Below, piece after piece: positions 1-6,454 of a DNA stretch of 12,370 nt. Positions within the stretch are counted from its first letter, which is position 1; each line of letters starts with the position of its first letter. The DNA comes from an uncultured Chloroflexota bacterium (lineage in GTDB: Bacteria > Chloroflexota > Anaerolineae > Aggregatilineales > Phototrophicaceae): contig CALDGT010000550.1 in NCBI GenBank assembly GCA_937942935.1, positions 1 to 12,370 of the forward strand, read 5' to 3'. Made by a program: the position numbers and the translations under genes. The notes below the pieces were generated by a model. The model did not search any database. It was not told where the DNA came from and saw nothing but the letters and a program-made list of their open reading frames with translations.

Positions 1-3000
1 TTTGCCATACAATGGGAGGGGTTGCCCTGTGGCGAACATCACACGGTCTGCGATTGCCAATAAATCTTTCATCTCGGCGTGGTCTGGGATGCGGGTATCT
101 GGCGAATGATGGTGAATCCACAAACGCAAGAACAAATCGGTGAATTTTGCATCACGGCGTTGACGTTCATCGAGTCCTAATGGGGTGGTGTCATAGATAA
201 TCACATCATCGGGATTCACACCTTTGGCGATGAGCCATTCATTCAAAACAACACGTCGTTGATAAATCACATCGGTGTTCAGACTTTCTGGGTCATAAGC
301 AGGGTTATCGCTCAACCATTCATAGATAAACACACGACGCACTTCGTCATCATCTTGCCAATCTTCTGGCGCAAATCCTTGCTCATTAAACCATTCCCAA
401 GCGCGTTCTGTGAGGTCTTTCCATGCCAAATCCATCAGCCAAGCGCGTCCCAAATCGGCGCGGATTTCGGTTTCTTTTGCCCCATCAAACACAGGGGTAA
501 TCGCACGGAAGCCTAAACGGTCTGCCGCCCAACCCAAGTGCAATTCCAACACCTGCCCAATATTCATACGCCCCGGAACGCCCGTTGGATTGAGGATAAT
601 ATCTACAGAGCGACCATCCGATAGATATGGCATATCTTCAATGGGGACAATACGGCTAATAACACCTTTATTCCCATGGCGACCCGCCATTTTATCGCCA
701 ACGGTTAATTTACGGCGTTGGGCAACACTCACACGCACCATTTTTTCCACACCTGCGGGCAAATCACGATGTTCTTCGCGGGTGAAGGTTTTCACATCCA
801 CAACTTTGCCTCTATCGCCATGTGGCAAACGGAGCGATGAATCTTTCACTTCGCGGGCTTGTTCACCGAAGATGGCGCGGAGCAATTTTTCTTCTGGACT
901 CAGTTCTTTTTCACCTTTGGGGGTGATTTTACCAACCAAAATATCATTTGGACCAACTTCCGCACCAATGCGGACAATACCATTTTCATCCAAGTCTTTG
1001 AGCGCATCTTCACCGACATTGGGGATGTCATAGGTGATTTCTTCTGCGCCCAATTTGGTATCACGCGCTTCAACCTCGTGTTTTTCGATATGAATGCTGG
1101 TGAATTTATCGTTGCGGAGCAAATCTTCGCTAATTAGCAACGCATCTTCATAATTACCACCATCCCAAGAGAGGAATGCGGCGAGGACATCATGCCCAAG
1201 TGCCAAATTACCCAAACGGGTAGATGAACTATCGGCAATTGTTTGACCAGAACGAACATACTCGCCTTTGCGGACGATAGGACGTTGGTCAATACAAGTA
1301 GATTGGTTAGAACGGTCATATTTACGCAATTTGTAAATGCGTTGTTCGCCATTCGGTTGGCGGATGACAATCTTCTCGCTTTGAACGCTAATCACTTCGC
1401 CTTCAACATCAGACACAAGGACTTGCCCGCTATCTTTGGCGGCTTGGCTTTCCATGCCAGTCGTCACACGCGACACTTCTGGGTTCAGGAGTGGCACCGC
1501 TTGGCGTTGCATGTTCGACCCCATGAGGGCGCGGTTCGCATCGTCATGTTCCAAGAACGGGATGAGCGCGGCACTAATGCCCACAATTTGGCGTGGAGCG
1601 ACATCTACATAATCAATCCGATGACTTGGGACATTGATAAAGCGTTGGTTATGACGTGCAGAAACACGCAAACTCACAAATTGACGTTTATCATCTAATT
1701 CGGCATTCGCTTGGGCGATGACGAAATTATCTTCCATATCAGCAGATAAATAAAACACATCATCGGTCACATACGGTACAACAGGCACTTGCTCAATTTT
1801 GGCAGAGAGCAATTTCTTTACGATATCGGGCGTGATAACCGTATCTTGTTCGACCACTACATTTTCGTTAGCATCTTCAATATCATCGCGTACCGTCCGC
1901 CCGACTAATTCTGGGCTGATGGTGGGCAAGAATTTAATCACTTTGCGGTAGGGTGTTTCGATGAAACCAAATTCATTCACCCGCGCATAACTCGCCAAAC
2001 GACCAATCAGACCGATATTTGGACCTTCTGGTGTTTCGATGGGGCAAATACGTCCATAATGGCTATGATGTACGTCGCGGACATCGAAGCCTGCGCGTTC
2101 ACGACGCAACCCGCCCGGACCCAATGCGGAGAGCGTCCGTTTGTGGGTGAGTTCTGCCAATGGGTTGGTTTGCTCCATGAATTGCGAGAGTTGTGATGAC
2201 CCAAAAAATTCACGGATTGCCGCCACAATGGGACGAATATTGATGAGGCTGATGGGCGAAATATTCTCGGTCTCGCGGATAGACATGCGCTCCTTCACCA
2301 CGCGCTCAGTACGGCGCAAGCCGATACGGAGTTTGTTCATGATGAGTTCACCGACAGTTTTCACACGGCGATTGCCCAAGTGGTCAATATCATCTGGTTG
2401 CAATTGACCATTATTGATGAGAATCATACGCTCAATCAATTTCACGACATCATATTTGGTGATGGTGCGAACTTTGCGCGGGATGACGCTATCGAGCATC
2501 AGGCGTTGATTCAGTTTATACCGCCCTACCCGTTCCAAGTCGTAACGGCGTTGGTCAAATAATTGGCTGAATAAATATTCACGCGCATTGTCGAGTGTTG
2601 GGGGGTCACCCGGACGCATCCGTTTATAGAATTCCAGCAATGCCAAGCGCGAAATATTGGTCTCCGATTTTGCACCAACCGACCAATCGGGTTCCATTTT
2701 GATAGTATTCACCATATATTGATGAGCAGGGTCATTATCGCTATTGGTGTATAACGACAACAATTCATCATCTTCGCCTGTTTTGATGGGCGAGAGTTCT
2801 TCTGGGAGCATATCCTGAACAGATGCCATTGCACGGAGCAAAATGGTCACAGGCAAGGTACGCTTACGGTTGAACTTGAGCATGATGCGGTCATCTTTGC
2901 GGGTCTCAAATTCCATCCATGCCCCACGGTCTGGGATGAGTTTGGCACTAGAGAGCAAACGACCTGTTGTGCGGTCTTCTTCGGCATCAAAATACACACC

Positions 3001-3441
3001 GGGAGAGCGAATGAGCTGGCTCACCACCACCCGTTCTGTCCCATTGATGATGAATGTGCCTTTTTCGGTCATGATTGGGAAGTCGCCCAAGAAAATATCT
3101 TGTGTGGTCACTTCATCGCCACGTTCCCGATTCACCAATGCCACACGCACATATAACGGGGCGGCATACGACATATCGCGTTCCAAACACAATTCTTTGC
3201 TATACTTTGGTTCATCAAACCAGTAGGTTAAGCCAAATTGTTGTGCTTCTGGAATATTGCCCGGAAAATATAAACGTAAATTACCATTAAAACTTTCTAT
3301 GGGGTTTATTTCGTCAAAGAGTTCGAGCAAGCCTTCTTGAATAAACCAAGTAAACGATTGTAATTGAACTTCAATTAAGGATGGGAGGTCTTGAACATCT
3401 GGGGTACGGGCATAATTTTTCAGTTTTGTGTTGCTAACCAA
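1..3441 (-). CDS. rpoB: DNA-directed RNA polymerase beta subunit (C-terminal end outside window)
   Basis: RpoB is the second-largest subunit of core RNA polymerase and forms one side of the active-site cleft. The frame is open for 1147 codons and runs off the window at base 1. Landmarks read on the minus strand: the N-terminal lobe with GTERVVVSQLIRSPGVYF (about residues 130-147); the rifampicin region GSSQLSQFMEQTNPL...THKRTLSALGPGG (about 415-443); ETPEGPNIGLI shortly after; EHDDANRALMGSNMQRQAVP in the middle; the active-site GDKMAGRHGNKG at 915-926; and PVFDGAKE at 983-990. A long insertion follows, and the sequence reaches ATGQPLPYGK at the window edge, so roughly 110-120 residues should be missing (inference from other RpoBs). 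The start is TTG at 3441-3439, the only start codon fitting the ribosome binding site. No rplJ or rplL lies upstream; a hydrolase gene does. In E. coli numbering, D516 is Glu and R529 is Thr. The identification is certain. Confidence 0.98.
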   Translation of the reverse strand, partial: MVSNTKLKNYARTPDVQDLPSLIEVQLQSFTWFIQEGLLELFDEINPIESFNGNLRLYFPGNIPEAQQFGLTYWFDEPKYSKELCLERDMSYAAPLYVRVALVNRERGDEVTTQDIFLGDFPIMTEKGTFIINGTERVVVSQLIRSPGVYFDAEEDRTTGRLLSSAKLIPDRGAWMEFETRKDDRIMLKFNRKRTLPVTILLRAMASVQDMLPEELSPIKTGEDDELLSLYTNSDNDPAHQYMVNTIKMEPDWSVGAKSETNISRLALLEFYKRMRPGDPPTLDNAREYLFSQLFDQRRYDLERVGRYKLNQRLMLDSVIPRKVRTITKYDVVKLIERMILINNGQLQPDDIDHLGNRRVKTVGELIMNKLRIGLRRTERVVKERMSIRETENISPISLINIRPIVAAIREFFGSSQLSQFMEQTNPLAELTHKRTLSALGPGGLRRERAGFDVRDVHHSHYGRICPIETPEGPNIGLIGRLASYARVNEFGFIETPYRKVIKFLPTISPELVGRTVRDDIEDANENVVVEQDTVITPDIVKKLLSAKIEQVPVVPYVTDDVFYLSADMEDNFVIAQANAELDDKRQFVSLRVSARHNQRFINVPSHRIDYVDVAPRQIVGISAALIPFLEHDDANRALMGSNMQRQAVPLLNPEVSRVTTGMESQAAKDSGQVLVSDVEGEVISVQSEKIVIRQPNGEQRIYKLRKYDRSNQSTCIDQRPIVRKGEYVRSGQTIADSSSTRLGNLALGHDVLAAFLSWDGGNYEDALLISEDLLRNDKFTSIHIEKHEVEARDTKLGAEEITYDIPNVGEDALKDLDENGIVRIGAEVGPNDILVGKITPKGEKELSPEEKLLRAIFGEQAREVKDSSLRLPHGDRGKVVDVKTFTREEHRDLPAGVEKMVRVSVAQRRKLTVGDKMAGRHGNKGVISRIVPIEDMPYLSDGRSVDIILNPTGVPGRMNIGQVLELHLGWAADRLGFRAITPVFDGAKETEIRADLGRAWLMDLAWKDLTERAWEWFNEQGFAPEDWQDDDEVRRVFIYEWLSDNPAYDPESLNTDVIYQRRVVLNEWLIAKGVNPDDVIIYDTTPLGLDERQRRDAKFTDLFLRLWIHHHSPDTRIPDHAEMKDLLAIADRVMFATGQPLPLYGK

Positions 3442-3450
3442 TGCACCACT

Positions 3451-3456
3451 CTCCTT
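3451..3456 (-). promoter_or_regulatory. rpoB ribosome binding site (decides TTG start)
   Basis: On the minus strand AAGGAG lies 9 nt before the TTG at 3441-3439. No in-frame ATG or GTG occurs between this Shine-Dalgarno sequence and the conserved N-terminus (VSNTKLKNYARTPDVQDLPS), so TTG is the supported initiation codon. Confidence 0.8.
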
Positions 3457-3538
3457 CAACACACACTAACAGGCATTACCTAACGAGATGACCATTTGCG
3501 CCAAGCATCGTGTTTTTCAAATAGGAATAGGACTTTAC

Positions 3539-3568
3539 ATGATAACAGAAAAGTTTGAGGTTCGTCAA
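3539..3568 (-). promoter_or_regulatory. Candidate proximal rpoB promoter (P2)
   Basis: On the minus strand, TTGACG (3568-3563, 5/6 match to the -35 consensus) is followed by an 18-bp spacer and TATCAT (3544-3539, 5/6 match to -10). The -10 is preceded by TGT, which fits an extended -10. Transcription would start near 3532, leaving a leader of about 90 nt before the rpoB TTG. It lies downstream of the terminator-like hairpin, so transcripts from here would not pass through that hairpin. The call rests on consensus matching only. Confidence 0.5.
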
Positions 3569-3590
3569 GAGGGGGATACAGCTCAAAATC

Positions 3591-3630
3591 AAAAAAACGG
3601 GACATCATTGCCCATGTGAGGGATGTGTCC
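3591..3630 (-). terminator. Terminator-like hairpin with T7 tract in the rpoB leader
   Basis: On the minus strand the left arm GGACACAT (3630-3623) pairs with ATG-A-TGTCC (3608-3600, one bulged A). An inner CCC/GGG pairing encloses the loop TCACAT. The hairpin is followed by CG and seven T (3597-3591). This has the form of a Rho-independent terminator. It lies about 20 nt downstream of the predicted P1 start, so it could attenuate rpoB transcription. It could equally end readthrough from the hydrolase gene that stops at 3721. The pairing is visible in the sequence; the role is inferred. Confidence 0.6.
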
Positions 3631-3657
3631 ATTTGTAAGCTATTGTGATGTACTGTG

Positions 3658-3686
3658 ATTATAAGAGCAATTGAACATTTTTGCAA
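3658..3686 (-). promoter_or_regulatory. Candidate distal rpoB promoter (P1)
   Basis: On the minus strand TTGCAA (3686-3681) and a perfect TATAAT (3663-3658) are separated by exactly 17 bp. Transcription would start near 3651 and run toward rpoB, giving a leader of about 210 nt that includes the T7 hairpin and the P2 sequences. The promoter lies in the gap after the stop codon of the upstream hydrolase gene, so rpoB appears to be its own transcription unit. Confidence 0.75.
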
Positions 3687-3720
3687 GAATATTGATTTTT
3701 TGTTATATCTCCAATCATCC

Positions 3721-4638
3721 CTACCCCAATTCATAATCTATCAGGTATTGCCGAATTTGGCGCAAAAATTCCACTAGCCGAAATTCTCCTTGTGCATACA
3801 AAATCGAAATCACATATTCATCCAGAACGGGGCGCACAATGCCCGCATCATTTGTCACTCGCCCAAATTGTGAATCTTCAGTTGGTATAACCCCATCTTT
3901 GCCCGTATAAAATCCAAAAGCGCGTTCTATTGGCGATTGATACCCCGATGCAGGGATACTGAGCAATGTGCGGGTGCGGATGAGAGCTTCGCGGGCTTGT
4001 GGAAATTGCGGAAAGCTATCTGGATTGAGCAAATAGAGGTATATCTGCGATAAATCGTTGGCAGTAAACAAATTGGTGATGTCGTAGCGTTCCCCATTAT
4101 AAATCACCGAGCGTTGCTGAGTGGGTTCATAATACAAATCGCGCTGACCCATCGTTGGGCTACCTTCCCAATCCCAGCTAAAAATCCCGCTATTCAATTT
4201 GAGCGTATAGGTGAGAAAAATATTGAATTTTTGAATCGAATTGCCAAATCCCTCAATATATTGTGCTGTATTTTCGAGCAATGTGCCTGTGAGCAAATTA
4301 TTGCTAAAGACCGCCACCCGATACGCATCCGATTCGGGGTCATCACGCCACAAATCGCGCGGGGTATGCCAAAAATAATGCAAAATCACCAACACTTTAA
4401 AACTGCTGGCGACCGGATAATATGCGCTTCCATTAACCGATATTTGAAAGGTCTGGCGTTTCAAAATCCGATTCCATCCACGCAAATCAAATCCCACATT
4501 CTCATCAGCAAACAGCGTGTTAATACGGGATTGGAGTTGTGATAGTTTATCTAAATTAGGTGGGATAAATCCCATTTTGGGCGCAAAAGCAGATGCACCA
4601 AGCATCATCAACATCTGCCGACGGGTGATTTTGGGCAT
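3721..4638 (-). CDS. Tat-exported serine hydrolase, class A beta-lactamase-like fold
   Basis: The 305-residue protein has a twin-arginine N-terminus (TRRQMLMMLGASAFA, residues 5-19), so export by the Tat pathway is likely. The body resembles the beta-lactamase2 / penicillin-recognising serine hydrolase family. YPVASSFK places an SxxK motif at S78-K81. FSNN (111-114) sits where class A enzymes carry SDN. FYTGKDG (243-249), followed by TNDAGIV (262-268), sits where KTG and the last strand belong. The KTG lysine position is Tyr244, with a lysine only after the glycine, so beta-lactamase activity should not be assumed. The catalytic Ser/Lys pair is intact. A TTG precedes the ATG directly, but GAGGA 9 nt before the ATG at 4638 favours the ATG. 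It begins 3 nt after the stop of the HAD gene, so the two are probably co-transcribed and translationally coupled. Alternatives are a peptidase or esterase of the same fold. The substrate is unknown. Confidence 0.72.
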   Translation of the reverse strand: MPKITRRQMLMMLGASAFAPKMGFIPPNLDKLSQLQSRINTLFADENVGFDLRGWNRILKRQTFQISVNGSAYYPVASSFKVLVILHYFWHTPRDLWRDDPESDAYRVAVFSNNLLTGTLLENTAQYIEGFGNSIQKFNIFLTYTLKLNSGIFSWDWEGSPTMGQRDLYYEPTQQRSVIYNGERYDITNLFTANDLSQIYLYLLNPDSFPQFPQAREALIRTRTLLSIPASGYQSPIERAFGFYTGKDGVIPTEDSQFGRVTNDAGIVRPVLDEYVISILYAQGEFRLVEFLRQIRQYLIDYELG

Positions 4639-4641
4639 CAA

Positions 4642-5484
4642 TTAACGTCCTCGCTTGGCTTTTTGTTGAGCAATCCACCACGCATCGCCCGCCCAAGCCT
4701 TAAGCAAATCGGGCAAGCCTTCATACGCCACATCTGCCCAAATATCATTTTGGGGTTGCACCAGCATTTCTGGGGTGGTCGCACCTGTAAATACGAGTGC
4801 CGTTTTCATCCCTGCATCTCGCGCCCCTTGAATATCAGTATCGAGCCTATCCCCTACCATGAGTGTATTCGGTGCTGGCGTGTTCAAAAATTGCAATACA
4901 AGGTCAAAAATCGGGCGTCCGGGTTTGCCAATCACTTCAGCTTTTTGGTCGGTAGCAGTTTCGAGTGCGGCGACAATGCTCCCCGCGCCGGGCGCGAGTC
5001 CATCTTCTGTCGGATACGTTTTATCGGCATTCGTGGCGATAAAATCTGCCCCATTCCGAATGAGCAAAGCCGCCTGCTTGAGTCGTGCATAAGTCATATT
5101 AAAATCAATCCCCACCACCACCGCATGAGGGGTTTCTGAGCCATCTTCGGATATATCGAATCCGACTTCATCTAGCGCGGAACGGATGCCATTCATCCCA
5201 AAGACAAATAAGCGTGTACCAATCGCATAACGGGTTTGCAAATATTGTGCAGTTGCCACGGCGGATGTATAAATCGTGGCTTGTGGGACATCCACCCCCA
5301 ATTTTGCAAATTTCTGGACATAATCTTGCGGGGTTTTACTGCTGTTATTGGTGGCAAAAGCATAGGGAATCTGCGATTCTTTGAGCCATGCAAATAATTC
5401 ATGGAACCCAGCTAATGGGGTGTTGTCGTGCCATAACACACCATCCATATCAAAAATCACACCCTGTATGGTCGAAAATTTCAT
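4642..5484 (-). CDS. HAD-superfamily IIA hydrolase (NagD / 4-nitrophenylphosphatase-like)
   Basis: The 280-residue predicted cytoplasmic phosphatase has all four HAD motifs. Motif I is FDMDGVLW with nucleophile D12 and acid/base D14. Motif II is ATNNSS (44-49). The motif III lysine is in GKPGRP (K187). Motif IV is GDRLDTDIQGA with D212 and D217. The TNNS motif and the large C2-type cap between motifs II and III fit subfamily IIA, whose members dephosphorylate sugar phosphates, nucleotides, phosphoglycolate or 4-nitrophenylphosphate. The exact substrate cannot be read from sequence. The ATG at 5484 follows GAGGA by 10 nt and begins MKFSTIQGV. An upstream in-frame GTG at 5511 would add nine residues but has no better ribosome binding site. 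The TAA at 4644-4642 is followed almost at once by the hydrolase start, which suggests a two-gene operon. Confidence 0.9.
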   Translation of the reverse strand: MKFSTIQGVIFDMDGVLWHDNTPLAGFHELFAWLKESQIPYAFATNNSSKTPQDYVQKFAKLGVDVPQATIYTSAVATAQYLQTRYAIGTRLFVFGMNGIRSALDEVGFDISEDGSETPHAVVVGIDFNMTYARLKQAALLIRNGADFIATNADKTYPTEDGLAPGAGSIVAALETATDQKAEVIGKPGRPIFDLVLQFLNTPAPNTLMVGDRLDTDIQGARDAGMKTALVFTGATTPEMLVQPQNDIWADVAYEGLPDLLKAWAGDAWWIAQQKAKRGR

Positions 5485-5505
5485 CGTAACATCGTCCTCA
5501 AATAG

Positions 5506-5534
5506 TTGCACATCTCTTCATGATAGGTCATTAT
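5506..5534 (+). promoter_or_regulatory. Weak candidate promoter for the DUF1028 gene
   Basis: TTGCAC (5506-5511) and CATTAT (5529-5534, 4/6) are 17 bp apart on the plus strand, giving a leader of about 30 nt. The -10 coincides with the divergent minus-strand -10. The match is modest. Confidence 0.3.
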
Positions 5535-5535
5535 A
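5530..5535 (-). promoter_or_regulatory. -10 element of the HAD-hydrolase operon
   Basis: A perfect TATAAT lies on the minus strand, placing the start near 5523 and a leader of about 39 nt before the ATG at 5484. No convincing -35 is seen; the sequence at the right distance is T-rich. An activator or an A/T-rich upstream region may compensate (inference). Confidence 0.5.
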
Positions 5536-5572
5536 ACGGATAGTTTGAGGGAAAAAATAGAAAGGTTTTCTG

Positions 5573-6454
5573 ATGCGTTGTGTGAATACCTATTCAATTG
5601 TTGCGTATGACCCCGATGAAAAAGCGTGGGGTGTGGCAGTCGCCAGCAAATTTTTAGCGGTGGCATCGGTTGTCAGTTGGGCGCGGGCGGGCGCGGGAGC
5701 AGTCGCTACGCAATCTTATGCCAATGTGACCTATGGAAATAATGGTTTGGCGCTCATGGAAAGTGGCAAAACCGCACAAGAGGCTCTGAATATTTTGATT
5801 GCGGGCGATGAAAATAGTAGTAAGCGCCAAGTTGGGCTGGTGGATAAATATGGCAACAGCGCCGCATATACGGGTAGCGATTGTCACGCATGGGCAGGAC
5901 ATAAATTAGGCGAAGGATTTGCTTGTCAGGGGAATATCCTCACTGGCGGAAATACACTCGATGCGATGGCAGATGCCTTCACTTATACCAAAGGAGAACT
6001 CGCAGACCGTTTGGTAGCGGCGCTCCTCGCAGGGGATACCATCGGCGGGGATAGCAGGGGCAAACAGGGCGCAGGTGTTTTGGTTGTCAAAGAAAATGGC
6101 GGATACGGCGGGGATAATGACCGTTACCTCGATTTGCGCGTGGATGATGACCCAGAACCGGTGCATAAATTGGCGGTATTAGTGAACACCCATCACTTAT
6201 TTTTTGGCGCACCCAAACCGGAAGACCAAACCCCCATCACTGAGGACATTGCCCGTGAATTGCAACACATGATGATAAATGGTGGTTATTTTGGCGGTGA
6301 GCCTAACGGCGTATGGGATGAAATGACCCAAATCGCGTTCTCTAATTTAATCGGCAACGAAAACCTAGAAGAACGCTGGTCAAGAGAAAAATCCCCGACC
6401 ATGATTGATAAGGTGGTCTTGGGATATTTGCGAAATCGGCTTGGGAAAAAATAA
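5573..6454 (+). CDS. DUF1028 family protein with C-terminal putative peptidoglycan-binding domain
   Basis: The 293-residue protein has N-terminal residues 6-212 that match the DUF1028 family, thought to have an Ntn-hydrolase-like fold. They start with NTYSIVAYDPDEKAWGVAVA and continue through SKFLAV, WARAGAGAVATQS (36-48) and GGDSRGKQGAGVLVV (158-172). Residues 225-270 (ARELQHMMINGGYFGG...GVWDEMTQIAFSNLIGNEN) match the short putative peptidoglycan-binding domain often fused to DUF1028. No signal peptide is seen: the sequence starts directly in the domain, so either the protein is cytoplasmic or export is not classical. The ATG at 5573 is preceded by AAAGG at a spacing of 7 nt. The stop overlaps the next start as TAATG, implying co-expression with the glycosyltransferase. 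The biochemical activity of the family is not established; a hydrolase or amidase role is speculation. Confidence 0.88.
   Translation: MRCVNTYSIVAYDPDEKAWGVAVASKFLAVASVVSWARAGAGAVATQSYANVTYGNNGLALMESGKTAQEALNILIAGDENSSKRQVGLVDKYGNSAAYTGSDCHAWAGHKLGEGFACQGNILTGGNTLDAMADAFTYTKGELADRLVAALLAGDTIGGDSRGKQGAGVLVVKENGGYGGDNDRYLDLRVDDDPEPVHKLAVLVNTHHLFFGAPKPEDQTPITEDIARELQHMMINGGYFGGEPNGVWDEMTQIAFSNLIGNENLEERWSREKSPTMIDKVVLGYLRNRLGKK

Noticed and set aside
259..1698. Several plus-strand open frames opposite rpoB
   Set aside because: They are antisense shadows of a highly conserved rpoB frame; none has a ribosome binding site or a protein-family resemblance.
3480..3734. An 84-codon open frame on the minus strand spanning the rpoB upstream region
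   Set aside because: It starts within the end of the hydrolase gene, upstream of the best promoter, has no ribosome binding site or recognisable domain, and overlaps both candidate promoters and the hairpin.
3721..4638. Possible antibiotic-resistance beta-lactamase
   Set aside because: The KTG lysine position is Tyr and the SDN aspartate is Asn; chromosomal context with a HAD phosphatase gives no support for a resistance role.
4114..5139. Plus-strand open frames opposite the hydrolase and HAD genes
   Set aside because: The minus-strand frames carry clear catalytic motifs; the opposite frames have unnatural compositions and no start signals.
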